64,000 nt of DNA, taken from the NCBI GenBank assembly GCA_964020085.1, contig OZ026595.1:19070153-19134152 (forward strand). Direction: 5' to 3'. Positions 1 to 13,400 of the stretch are shown piece by piece. Numbering within the stretch: the stretch's first letter is position 1; the number at the start of each line of letters is the position of its first letter. This DNA comes from Micromussa lordhowensis. Taxonomy: Eukaryota; Cnidaria; Anthozoa; Scleractinia; Lobophylliidae. The notes below the pieces were generated by a model. That model had not been told where the DNA came from and ran no database searches. It saw only the letters and a program-made list of their open reading frames with translations. The translations under genes were made by a program, and so were the position numbers.

Positions 1-3000
1 ATTATTTTTTCATTGATACTATGAGATTTCTTTCGCGTACGTGCAGGGATTATTTTCAAACAAGGGAAAATAAACAGGAAGACTTTGCAGCGAAAGCAAG
101 CTTATTTTACAGTTAAGCGTGATGGCTTCTAAAAATAGGCAAATAAACTGATTTAATAAACTAGCCAAGCTGCTAATATAACAACTGGCACTGTCTAAAC
201 AGGCCCGAGCCGCTTTCATTTTCGAAATGTGCCGAAACTCCATGAATGTTTCGTAGGTGTCGAAGATAAAGACTTAAGCTTAACAGCATTTTAGCGTATA
301 TTTATGGCAGAATTTAAATTACTGCCTTCAGTAACTCATAAATTAGTTCAATGGTAGTACCCGAGTATCACAGTAAACTTTGAGCACAAGTCGTCTTGTG
401 TTTACCATCTCTTGTTCAACTTCGTATGACTTTCGTCTCGATTGTTATGTCCACTACCTTCGTTCTTTGTCCTTGAGTAGACGTTTCAAGGAATTTAATA
501 AGTTTTTAGTTTTAAAAAGAACAATTATTGTCTTTATGACCAGAAAAGAAACTTTACGATAGACATGTACAAGTTGGAAAGAAACCTTTGGTTTGCGCGC
601 TATTTTTGGTGCAACTGACGGCTGTCAGGTTAATTTGGTGAAAATTCATCGTTCGTGTTGATTGGGCGAACGAAGTTTTCTCACCATGTCCGAGTTTCTG
701 ATTGGCTAAGCTTTGCATTGAATCGATTTTAATCAGAATAATGGAATAGAAGGAAGTTATAGTGCAAAAGAAGGAAGTTAAGGAGCAAAAGAAAATTTGG
801 GTGTTAGAGAAACTGGAGCGTATAGTCGCACCTACATACAGGGGAGCTGATGCGAGGAAACATGTCCGATCAGTTACTACTAGGATAAGCTCAATGAATT
901 GAAAGAAGGAGTTACAATCTGAGTCCTATAGAAAGGGTTGCTCTTAAGGAGAAATTGGAGAAGCGAGGGTCAAGGAACTAACTAATAGAAACACTTTTGG
1001 AGTAAAAATAAACGATAGCCGAACTGTCCTGGCCAGTTTAAACCGGAACTGGTTGAGAAAACATGTTTTCACTCTTTAAACAGCCGGAGAATGAACTGAT
1101 AGGGGGACCGGAGAAAATCATGGAAATACACTACTATTTTTCCTCCTCTTTGGAAGGCCAGTGACACTGGGCAGTAAACCCTGACTATATCTAAGATCCC
1201 GTTTACACTACGTTGTATTTCTGCGGTTAGGCCCACCCTCCACACTAGTCCGTCACGAAAACGGAGCTTTTCGAAACCGCCCTTCAAACCGGAGTAATTT
1301 GAAAACGGTGGCTTTGCGTCTCAATGCGAGCGGAAAACATTTTGAAAACGGAGCTTTTCTAAAACGATGAGGTCACGATAATCATGCGATTTCCCTGTTC
1401 GAGTTTCACTAAAACACAAATCCAATCCGGACCGGTGATTGTTGGGCTTTTCCGGCGTAGTGTTAACGAAAAAAAAAAAACATTTGATGCGTTTTCAAGA
1501 GAGAACACCTTTTCATATTTCACCTTTTCTCCGGCCTCAGTGGAGTCTACATTGGTAAGAACGTAAGTAAGTAACTTTATTTAGTGGTACATCATAGGGC
1601 GGGGGGTAAACTGAACCGAAATCACGCCACCAAGAGCAATTAATTGGTGGGAGTTTGAGGTAAGGTCTTCACTTCTACGATCTAGGCTCCTTCCCAAGGC
1701 TTGACTTCAGGGGGGATTCAAAAGAATTGATTGGTATTTGGAGTAAACGTTATTTGCCTGAGCAGTAATGACTTTATATAATGAGTGTTTTCTTATATTG
1801 CTCCTGAAGTATGATTTACTAAGTGATTGTGAGCCATGATTTTCCATGATTATTATTCGTAAAGCGATAATTGAGTTCTACTTGTTTTGCATGATTTGTT
1901 TTGTTGCTTCCAAAATGCAAGCAAAATACCGTGAAAGACGATGGACGGGAATTAACAAAGTATGCACCCTCACTCTGTCCCTTCACCCACATTTCACTTA
2001 ATTCACTTCTTCCTCGCGCTTCCTTAATCAGTGCAAGTGAAGCACACTCAGTCGCCGGTATCAAGGAGCAATATCCATAAAATACCATACCACGACGACT
2101 GTTCAGTCAGCATTTTCTGATTTAACTTTATAGACTTTATAGCGTGCGGTCTGTCGTCTTTTCAAGCCATCACGTATTCACGTTTCGTTTGAGCTATATT
2201 TAGAGCGCCAGTCATTTGCGAACGATCAGCCGGAAGTTTTGTTGCCAGAGGTTTGTTGCTAGGAGAGGTGCTATTAGCCTTTAATCTTTAGAAACTCAAA
2301 CTCAAACTTTTCGAAATTCACTTGCTGGTGTAATTAGCTGAAATTAGCTAAATGTCTACCCTGCAGGGAAAATAGCTGTCAGGGGGATCAAATTGACTGG
2401 ATTGTAACGCTGGTTTGTCGATGTAAATCTTAACATTTGCTTAACCTTGCCCTTAACAATCCTATGCCAATGACAATATTTTTGTGCAATCAAACACTTC
2501 AAAGCAATTTCGCTATTTATTTGTTTCCCATCGATATTTAGGATATTGTTTAATTTGTTATTTGATAATCGATAATTGGCAATTTGTTGGTATCCTTAAA
2601 ATGTTTTCCCACGCTTTGATTCGGTGGTGCCACATAAATATGTGCGATATGATACAGAAAAAATATTCTACGGTCATCTTATCATCGGAAAAGTAAGCAA
2701 AAGGGAGACTATCCTCTTGATGGTTGAATAGAATGTTTATAAGTTTGCGTTTGCGAAACGCAAACATGTGTCACGAAATATCTCCCCCGCAAAAATTCAC
2801 ACAGCAAATCATACACGAACCAATGAAAATGCCTCGTCTCCCACACGTGACGCAGTCGGTTACGTTCGTCTTTGCACTAAACAATACAATTCTGAAGCCT
2901 TTATCGCGGTGAGTGGAACGAAAGCCGCACATGAAAACCATTTCTTTTGCTAACTGAAAAGTGAAAGACACAATAAGCTATTAATTATCTCCGAAGGGCC

Positions 3001-3294
3001 TTGTACGTCTTCGATGGCGGAACGTTTGGTGTGTTATGAGCGATTTATTGACATATCGGAAGGTGTGAAGCAATAGATGTGCAACTTTTTCTCGATACAT
3101 TCGCAGACGTGTTTTCGTTTTTCTTGGTTTTTGGCCGAGGACGTTTATCGTGTCGGAAATCTTGTATGGCAGTGACAGTGTGCTTGAAACAGAGAGCAGT
3201 CTTCAACGTATTGTATAGGTGAATATGCGGCGGACCAGGAGCGATAACAAATTTTATGTACAAAGTGTTTTAATTGGAATTTCTTTAATTCGAC
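1..3294. other. Upstream region without a supportable gene
   Basis: Only short open frames occur here, none with recognisable protein character. The last few hundred bases before the ATG at 3295 probably hold the promoter and 5' UTR of the RGS12-like gene, but no TATA box stands out. A small perfect hairpin with 10-bp arms (GTTTGCGTTT / AAACGCAAAC) lies at 2743-2765. Weak inverted sequences near 1208-1222 and 1456-1471 (GTTTACACTACG against CGTAGTGTTAAC) suggest an old terminal-inverted-repeat element. At about 905-985 a short reading frame with lysine/glutamate-rich sequence looks like decayed coding DNA, but I cannot assign it. Confidence 0.5.
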
Positions 3295-5124
3295 ATGCAA
3301 CCGTCTTATAATCCGTCGAAAGAGAACCCTGTTCGAACGGTGGAGTTATACCGACGACCAGGCGGTTTTGGATTTACGCTTTCCAGCCAAGGACCATGTG
3401 TACTGAGCTGTATTATAGCGGGAAGCCCCGCTCATAGAGCCGGCTTGAAGCCAGGTGATCAGATAATTGAAGTAAATGGGGCTTCCGTGGAGAAAGCACC
3501 TCACGAAAAAGTTGTCAAACTCATTGCGCGCTCGCCGGATGGGATGGTTCAACTGGGAGTTCGAAAGCGCGCAGAATTTCAGAGACTACGAACCGACGAG
3601 GATAGAATGAACGCTGAGAATCAAGAACAAGAAGCAGCGATTAACGAAACGATATTGAACCGAGTGGATAAAGTTGTTGAGGAATTAAAATCAGGACAGT
3701 TATTCGGGGATTCGCCTTCACTGAGCAAATCTTTATCCAACGGCAAATTCATCTCTGAAGATGAAGTTGTCAGTGACGAAGAGCTGAAAGCCTCGTTTTC
3801 TGAGAGCATAAGATCAGAAAGCTCTGTTCCTGGTTCCTCGCCAGCCCAGAGTTACGCCAGTAGTAGGAGGTCTAGCGAGGGAGATGTTGGATCCAATAGT
3901 TCTTCCTCTCCAAAGTTATCTCGGCTTCTTTATCCGAAGATGACGCCGTTGAAAGGCTATGTGGAGGCTGATATCGACCTCGAGCCGGATTTACGATCAA
4001 TTGTCGGCTATTTAGGTTCAATTGAATTGCCGGCAGCGTCTAGTCTGCCCGCCGCGAGTTTGACCGCAATTCGAAATTGCGTTCGACGTCTACGGGCTCA
4101 ACAAAAAGTTCATGTGTTCTTCTTAATGGAAATCTCCTTAATCGGAATAAAGCTTTTGGACAATGAGAAGAGAACCATTGTGATGTACCCATTGAAGTCC
4201 CTGGCATTTACTGGCCTCTGCTCAGATGATAAAAGGGTGTTTGGTATTGTAACCAGGAAAACTAATGAGCCTTCCTTGGACAAGAAGAGCAGCTGGCCTG
4301 CTTCAAATAATCACAAAATCGACTTCCAAAGCACTGTGAATTGTTCTTGTCATGTCTTCTCTGTCAATCCAGAACTGAAATCTCATCATGCTCATCAGCG
4401 GATTGCTGAAAAGTATGGGATACAATGCACCCCCCAGGATGGAGATGATGGTTGTATCGAGTTCCCTGCGACTTCCAGCCCTATCCTAAGATCTATAACT
4501 GGCATGTTTAAGGAGAGAGCAGGTTCAGAATCTGGCGGAACCAGTAGTGATGGGGAAGTTCACTCAAGTTTAAGAGGACGATCATTATCATTGTCATCAA
4601 GTCAATCAGAGTCGGATGCCGTCTTCAGACCACATGACAATATTCCAACAAATGAACATCTAACTATCGATTTTGTTGTTAATCAAGTGGTAAATGGACT
4701 TTCAGAAGATTTTGATTCTTTTCAAGCCCAAGAACTTGTCACCCAAAATGATTCTAAACCTCTGAAAAGAGGAGATCACCAAGAATCACACAAAGCTGTT
4801 ACTTCACTAAATGAACAATTTCAAACTGCTGAGAGAAATGATTCTGGTGTAGGCTCGGATTGCTACCATCAGAATGACGCTGAAGCTGTGAATACTGTCA
4901 CAACTTTGCAGGGTAGTACCTCAGGCAGACCTACTCCTCCTGTTGTTAGTATTTCGTCATTTCATTCCCGGGAGAGTTCAGTAGATTCTCAGATGTCTCT
5001 AGGGTCACATCACAGTTCATTGGTTGGTGCCTTAGTGGAATCAGAATTCATGAGAAAATCACAGGACTGCACAGTGGTGGGACCAGTGGGGACAAAGAAT
5101 CTACCACGAAGCAATTCTCAAGAG
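3295..5124 (+). CDS. RGS12: RGS12 exon 1: PDZ and PTB domains
   Basis: This exon encodes residues 1-610 from an ATG preceded by stops in frame. Residues 15-93 form a PDZ domain: the carboxylate-binding loop reads GGFGFTL, followed by [19 protein letters not shown]. Residues about 225-380 form a PTB/PID domain beginning [10 protein letters not shown] and ending near [12 protein letters not shown]. Between and after them is Ser-rich, acidic, low-complexity sequence likely to be disordered and phosphorylated. In vertebrate RGS12 the PDZ domain binds chemokine-receptor tails and the PTB binds the N-type calcium channel; whether that holds here is inference. The donor is GAG|GTAGGT at 5124/5125. 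Reading through it gives a spurious extension to 5241. Confidence 0.92.
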
Positions 5125-7441
5125 GTAGGTGGTAGTTGTCTGTTTATTTTTAAACCAGTTTGCTCTGATTGGGGAACACCATTAATACAATCACTGTTAG
5201 GCTATAAAACTTTGGTCATAATAACATGGTGGTCATATTAATGGTTAAGGTTCAAATTAATTAATTTGAAACTATTGCTTATTTCTCTGAGGTATAATTA
5301 ACAAATTGACGTCAGTTTTTCATGCGTCTGTCCTGTTATTGATCATAAATTTCATCATCACATCGTCAAAGTAGCTGTGGCTTCATTCAAGACGCACTGT
5401 CCAGCACACTGTCCAGATGTTTTGTTTCTGGACGTGTTTCTTTTTATTTTTCAAGTTAATAAAGATCTTTACTTACATGTGCTTTGCAAACTACAGTCTA
5501 GCTGCAGATGAACAAATTGTTTTGGAATAAAACCATTATTTTTATTTTAATCGTCAATGTTGCGGATGGTGGCTGATCAATGGATTGAGCGGTTTTGCAC
5601 AGAGGTCCCCTCTTGTCTCTCACCAAGCAGAAAGAGAAGGGAATCTCTGTCTCGCAGGGTATTGAATTTGTTGTAACTGCATGTCTATTTTAAGGGTACA
5701 TTCCTTTGGGATGATGATGATGCCTGTCAGGATCAGTGATCCACAATCATTCAAATCACGGTGCATCAAAGAAACCAATGATTCATTTCCCAGAGTGGAT
5801 TCATCAGTTCTTTTGATGCACCATGATCTAGGAGTAATCTTGGATCTCTGATCCTGATCCAGATTATCTGGATCAGGATTATTTGATTTTACTGTCTGGG
5901 AATTTGAAGGGTCATATAAGCAGGGTACATCTATAAAGAAAATTAATCTTAAAGGTTGTTGCCGGTTGCATTAAGCATAGAAAGTTTACTCAGATTTTGT
6001 TTAGGTTTCCCAAAATGCCCGCAGTTTTAGGAGGATGTCAAAGCAACAGGGTTATCAGTGTTTGAAGTGCAGATTCCGGACATTTTTTTATACCACATAC
6101 ATGTATTTAATATAATCATATTCTTAAACAAAAGAAAGTAAATCAGACTGGTTTGTTTTTTGTCTAGACTTTGTCATGAACCTCCCCTAGTCTTTTTTAG
6201 AGGGAAAAAAATCCATCATCAGGAAGTCATTTTATAAGTACTAAAGATCCTTATTGGCTTATCAAAACTAGTGTGAACACTTCAGTTGTGTTCATGTCAG
6301 CTTGACAACATTGCGACTGAATACATCACATTGTCTTGTAGCATGCCTGTTAGGAACCAATTGGGCTCAGTAAATCTCAGAAACAAGATTCTTACTGAAA
6401 GATGAACTTGCCTTCCCCAGTTGTGCAAATTAAGGCACGTGCAGAGTAAATATTTTTTGAGTGACATGGCAGTATCATAGTCAGCATCTTAAGTATGGTG
6501 GAAATATGAATGTGGTCAGTAGTAATATTGCTACATTACATAAAATCTTGCTCAGTAAAATTTGGAATTTCGGTTAGTAGTGATTCAACTAGCCATTTCT
6601 CATTCATCTTTCAAGGTCAGAATTATCTCATGTAACAAGCAACTTACAGTTTTTATGTTGCATTCTTAGAAAAATTATCCTAAAAATAGCCACTGATATT
6701 GTAACGACTCCCACAGGGGATGAGAACACTGTTGTACAAGTCATGTGTCTGACACAATTCAATCAGTTCAATCCTCATTTTAACCACAAAGTTTTAAGCA
6801 CTTACAAAGCAATGTTTCCCTTAGCAATGTTTCAGGGTTCAGGACTGTCAAGGACTGTAATTAACCATAAATACACCTGTAGTAAGGCTTCAATTAAAGT
6901 TAAAAAACTGGGTAGTAAAGCATTTAAACAATGGTTAGCATTCTGAAATGTTTTAGTGTTACAGAATGATAATTTTATGGTGTTTTGTTTGGCCACCTGT
7001 TTATTGAGCAGCTTAAAATAGCATGCCCACAATTTTTTTTCACATGCCCACAATTTTTTTGGCAAAAGCAAGCAAAATGTCAGGTCGTCATATGAATAAA
7101 TTATTTATCCATTCTTCCCTTCCCACATAGATGAAGATCACATTAATGTTAGAAATCTTTGGAAATATTTGTTGAAATAGACATCTCAGTGGTAAGATTT
7201 GAGCTTAACAACAGACAATATGTTGCCAGAGTGCAACACAGTGCTACATTGTAGTTTGTAACTTCATCTATGTACGTTGTATGCTCAGGTAGTATTTATT
7301 GGTCATACATTCAAGGAAACCCTGAGAAAATGACATCATTCTTCAGGACTTGAAAAACAAAATGTCAGTATCTTACATTGATAACAAAATTGCAGTGTGT
7401 TAAAAATACTATCTCCTTTAACCCTTTACTGCCCAAGAGTG

Positions 7442-7485
<44 letters not shown>

Positions 7486-10400
7486 GACAGGGAGACCCCT
7501 CGGGGAGTAAAGGGTTAATAATATGAGGTAGTAGAATATTCATTGTGTTTCTAGCCTAGTTGCTTTTGATTCAGATTGAGAGTTATCTATTGATGCAGTG
7601 TACAGTATAAAGCTCAGTTTGTGCAATCTATCTCTGTTCTTTGAGCCTAATAAGAAGATTGTACACCATCAAATCATATGCAGAACATGGTTGCATAGCT
7701 ACACTGGGATGTTTGTGTTGTCCAATTACATTTCAGAACCATCAAAATATCAAATACAAAGAATGGTAGAAAGTGTGAAAAAGGATTGAAGATGGAAAAT
7801 TAAAGTGCATTGTTTAGATAGGAAATAACCTGGTACAAGAAAAGAAGGTACACGTGCCTGCAATGTTTCATGCATAAAACTTGGCAGAAATTTTATCTTT
7901 AGTTAATTTTGTGTTCAAAAATCAACTTTTTAAAAACAATAAATAAACAATAAATTTAGCTCTAGTTAGCAATCAGTCTTTCTTTTTCTTTGTTTTTCGT
8001 TAGGTGAGGTAATAAAAAGATTTGATCAATTTGAATATGGGAATATTTTGTGACAAAATTTGGCTGAAAGAAGAATGTTTTAGAGATATAATGGTTTAGG
8101 CATTACATTGTATGTGGTACTAACTAATTAAATGGATGGCATAGAAAAAATATTTGACCCCATGCTGTTGCTGCTTATGCTAGAAGATATGTTTCGTATA
8201 CAAATTGTTATCTTATTTACAAAGGACCAATGATCTTGCAATTAACTAAAATTAAACAAGTTGAAGACCAATGAGTTATGATATAGGTACATGATATTGT
8301 GCTTGTGGTGAATTTGTGAGGGTGAAAATTGAATCATTTGACGTCTTGTTACAGCTTGTAACCGTAAACATAAAAGCCATTCAGATTGTTTTGGTTGTCT
8401 CATCTGTATTTAGTCTTCATTTCCCAAGGTAATAATTACTCAAGCGTTAAGTTAATCACTGCATTTTACTCCACAGTTAATTTACATTCCTTTGGGGCAT
8501 TCTTAATGAAATTTGCAAATGGTATTAAGTTGTCATTTAGTTTTACTACATGACCAAGAGGTGATCATACAATGTTCAAGGATACACATTGTATGTGTGA
8601 TCTTTAAGAGGCTGTGAAAACCTGTCGTCTTCACGGTATTTAAATTAAGTGCTTTTCAGGTCAGTTTCATTGTTTTAGCCATTGTGTTGTAGACAATACC
8701 TGATGTAAAACCAAATATTCTGTTGTCATGCATGTATTCAATGTCGGTGAACATAACATTTTGTGAATTCCAAATTAGCTTCAGGTGAAAATAGAGAGTC
8801 CTTGCAATGAGGAGTAGTGTAGAACTTAAATCTAGTGCTAGATCATAAAATGCTATTCAAGACTTAGTTTAGGAGATTTTGGAGACATTGTTTTATCAAA
8901 ACTATCTTTCCCTTCATGTTAAGTTTGCTGCATTAGATATGTTTGTTGCAATAAAGTTTAGAAAGTGTCAATTTTCTATGTGTTGTGTGGATAAACATGC
9001 CACAGAATAAATTGACAGAATTGCTTATCAGGTTGTTATAGAGACATTGCACATTCCCATTAGTTTATACTCTGCTGAGGTTTTACTTTGAGTGTAAAAA
9101 ATTTGAATCAAATTTGCTATCAGTTATGTTGCCAGGCTTAATCTGATATGTTTACTTGTAACAATTCAGATGAAAGATAGCTATCATATCTTGGGTGAAA
9201 TACATTGGAATTTGATATGATTTTAAGAGTAACCTTCATACAGTAAAGTATTTTTTATATATGAAGTAACCTGGTAAGGCATGGATTGATAGTACCATAA
9301 TGAAGACAATGAAACGTGCAAGAAGTAGATTCTCTTGACTTATCCACCGCTAGGAACCAAAAACTTGTAGTTCTTATTTAGCGGAGAGGAAAAATCCTTG
9401 TCTGTCTGCTGGAGAGACCAGGCTGAAAATACTACTAAAGACCACTGCAGGCACTGTTTACAAAATACATGTGCAGCTATGATAAAAAACCTAGTGATGT
9501 GATCATGGTTTTTCATACTTGAGATCATGTGACTGCAACTAGTGGATCTCAGGGAACTTAAATCAGTCTGTGATACAGGGAAAAAATCTTCTAGGGACCT
9601 CAATATGATGGTAATGATTAACTTGGGTCAATTCAGCTCACACCATACATTGTAAGTTGATATGGTCTGCAATAATCTTTATACAGTGGGATCGCGATTT
9701 CTCAAACCCTTGAGTTCTCTAACCTTCAGATAGCTCTTACTAACGAAAAGTGGTTTCCCTCCTCTCAGTTAAACACTGTAATTTTACATCCGATTTCTCA
9801 CATTACCAAAAAAGGTCAGGATTCCTCTGTTATTTCATTACTTTTCATAATAATTAGGAAAGTAATGAAATAATCCAATCAAATATATCTACAAGGGAAT
9901 GTTCACATAATTATTACTTGAACATTCCCTTGTAGATATGATTGTTTGGTAGTTATTATGAACCTTTGATCTGACTCTTGATGGCATGTTATTACTCCCT
10001 AAATATGTTGAGTTTCATTTGATTGTAGTGATCCTGAGCTTTATTTGACTGTGTTCTGTTATTTTTTGTTTCCTTCCAGTCCTTAGCTCACTCAGATATA
10101 GGTAAGTAACAAGTACTTGTTTGCGTGTTTCTTTCAAGTTTATTGAAGAATATGTAGTTAATATTTTGATCTCAGTAAATTTATTGACTAGAATCGATAA
10201 ATTTGATTGAAAGAAGAAGGCCAACCACGTGTGGATGAAACCACAAATTAACTACAATATTCACATAAACAACACTCGCAACAGTTAAGGTATCAGTAGA
10301 CCTCAAAGTTGACCATTTTTCAAAATACATGTAGATCTTATTGTGATCTTTCCTGTAAACAAAATATAAAAAACAATGGTTCTAAGCTACTGGTGTATAA

Positions 10401-13400
10401 GCTATTTGTATAAGCTAATTCTGGTGGTTGAAAACTAGTTTTAGACTTATAAAATATATCTTGCATCGATCGCCATGTCTTCTGCGTGGGAGGTGAAAGG
10501 ACCCTTCCCAGCATGCATTGCGATCAGTGGACATTGCATTGGTTTGGTGGCCTGGTAAATGGCAATACAAGTAAGAGGAAGTGGATTTTTGGAAGTTATT
10601 GACACAAGGAGTCCCACAGATAATGGCCAACATGTAGAGATTGATTATAACAGAAATATTATTTCAAATCAGCATGATTTGTAGTGTTTTGAACTTCTGG
10701 GATATGGGGACAGAACCCTAACATCAAAAGCTTTGTGAAATCAACATTTCGCTCTGCTGCAAGTCAAATGAGTACAGTCGAACCCCCGGTTGCGACCACC
10801 TCTCCTCAGCGACCAGTTTTCCAAAATACCAAAAGTTTCCAAGTCAAATCACTATATTTGGAACCTTCTGTAAGCAGCCACCTCTCGTAAGCGACCGCGA
10901 CCACTTTTAGAACTGAAAGTTTGAAATTTTCTTCTGTTTTTAACCTCCCGTAAGCAGCCATTTGACAGATAATAAAGCAGAAACTGGATAATAAGTTGTA
11001 ACATTATAGCATTCCTGGGTAATAGAGACAGGATATTTTTCAATGGGAAGTACCAGATTTTTTGCAAGAAATCAACTTTTCACATGAATACAACATTTAA
11101 AACATGGGGTAGGTCTCTGCAGTTTCCATATGTCAATGAGGCAAAATGTTGACCCAATATGGTCTAAGCTCTCATAAGCGACCACCTCCGGTAAGCTACC
11201 ACCAGGGCTTGACATATTGGCTGGTCGCTTACGGGAGGTTCGACTGTATCTCTGTGGTCATGCATTCTCATAAAATCAACATTTAACTGTTTCTTAGGTG
11301 AAAAAAGCATCTTTGAAAAACATGTACATGTTGATTTGACATCAGTGTCAAATCAACATGTACATGTTTTTCTTTTTTAAGTGAAATCAACATGTCTGCA
11401 CTTTCGCATTGATGTGAAATACACTTAACTGTTTTCTTTGAGTGAAATGAGTATCTCTGTGGTCAGGCATTCTCGTGAAAAATCAGCATTCAACTGTTTC
11501 GTAAGTGAAAAAAGCATCTTTGGCATGACATCAACATGTTTTTAAGTGCAATCAACATCTAAGCTTTTTCGTGTTGAAGGGAAATCAACATTGAACTGTT
11601 TTCTTTAAACAAAATGTGCATCTCTGATGTCACACGTTCTTGTGAAATTGACATTTTAGTGTTTCTGAAGTGAAATCAACATTTTTGAGCTTACAGGTTC
11701 TCTGAAATCAACATTTCGCTGTTTGTCAAGTGAAATCAACATATCTGCAGTCGCACCTTAATGTCAAATCGACATTTTAACTGTTTCTGATATGAAATCA
11801 ACATTTTTGAGTTTACTCATTACTCATTTACTGAGAATTGATGTAAATTATTGAAAAAGGAATAAAGTTTTGTTGTTTGTTTGTTGTTTTTGAAATCAAC
11901 ATTTTGTTGTAATTTAAGTGAAATCAACATCTTTCTGCTCGTACACTGAGGCAAAAACAAATACTGTTTTTTTTTTGCGTACCTAATATCTCGAAAACGA
12001 AGCAAACAAAAAAATACAGGACCATGCTTTTCTATAACATTGAACACATGCAAAAGTTCAGGCACTTTTGAGAAAAAAACATTTTCACACAAAATCGTCA
12101 GTTAGCATGGATTTGCACCCAGTCCTTTAATTTTATTGTTTTATACAGTCTTAGGAACATCCTCAAGTAAGAAGACTTTAAATAACAGAGCGAGTATCAG
12201 CTCCAGTACTCAGAGTATTCACAGCTTGAGTAGCATGCCTGGTGACATGTCCCAAGTGGATGGAAGAGTTGGTCGCTGGGCACTTGGGTTTGACAAGCTC
12301 ATGGAAGATCCTGCTGGGCTGGGCTGCTTTAAGGTAAATGTGCAGAAAATTGTTTTCTTTAAGATGTTAGGTAGGCTTGCAGCATGTTCAGTTGACTTTA
12401 TTGTCTGCAAGAAAACTGCAAACCTGTTTTGAAAATACTAATAGCAAGTGAAATTTTGCTATCTAAAGATTTAAGGACGTTCACGCTAATTGTTTCTGCG
12501 CATCCTTACTGCGCATGTAAATTCACATGCCACATCATCCATGAGCGCGCGCGCTAAGTCATAAAATAAACAAAATAATGATAAGGCAGATGGCCATTGC
12601 TAGAGCTTTGACTGGATTTAACGATCTTGGACGTTCGGTGACCCCAATGTTTCTTTCGATGGATCATTTTCTCTACTGATTTTCTACGTTTAGGAAAAAA
12701 ATGAAAAATCTATCGACTAGAAGTTTAAATTTTTGGCAAAATGCACCATCAAATTCCGTTCTTAGTAGTTCTTCGTGCATCTGTGGGGCGGTCTCAAATG
12801 CCTCTTAAAGGGTTAAATTTTGTGAAAACGTTAGTAAGGTTTGGAATTATTTACGCAGCAGACCCACTTCTACAAAATATGACTAAGATCGTTTGCCTCT
12901 GTTGACTCACCCCTGTAGACCATGCTCGATGATATGCGACAATTTTTCGAAATCAGTATAGTTTACCACACGCTTTATCTCGGAAACGAAGACGGTGACC
13001 CCCCAATTTTTTTTGCATTTCTGGTACAAGTAACTCATTATCTGCCTGCAGTAAAAATTTAAAAAAATTCTATCGACTGGACAAATTCCGCGCGAACGTC
13101 CTTAATTCATATGTAGGCTTGTAACCACTAACAATGTCAGTGGTTTGAAACTGTATTTGTTTGTTCTTGTTTGTTACCAATAGAACTTCACTGGAAATTC
13201 AAACTTTATCTTTATTTAAAAAAACCCATTGGTTTATCTATGAGTGCGGCTTATACATGTACATGGACTTTTATTGTATATGCAAAGGAAAAGGAAAATC
13301 TTGGTTTCTAACCTTTCTTTGGAGATGTACACTAACCTGATGTACGTTTGATAATTACATCTTCACAGGAGTTCTTGAAGAAGGAATTTAGTGATGAAAA

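Larger units (their letters stand above)
5125..10079 (+). other. RGS12 intron 1 (about 5 kb)
   Basis: Non-coding. It holds at least three short inverted-repeat elements listed separately (5728-5856, 7418-7518, 9876-9944) and a partial Tc1/mariner-like end near 9686-9850. Open frames here are short and have no protein character. A tract at 5624-5660 (AGAAAGAGAAGGGAATCTCT core) recurs in inverted orientation at about 58126-58160, so it belongs to a dispersed repeat. Confidence 0.7.

Noticed and set aside
905..1060. Lys/Glu-rich reading that looks like decayed coding DNA
   Set aside because: Too short, with stops in every frame, and no family recognised.
5125..5241. C-terminal extension of the long RGS12 open frame
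   Set aside because: It reads through a good donor (GAG|GTAGGT) into intron; RGS and later domains continue in downstream exons.
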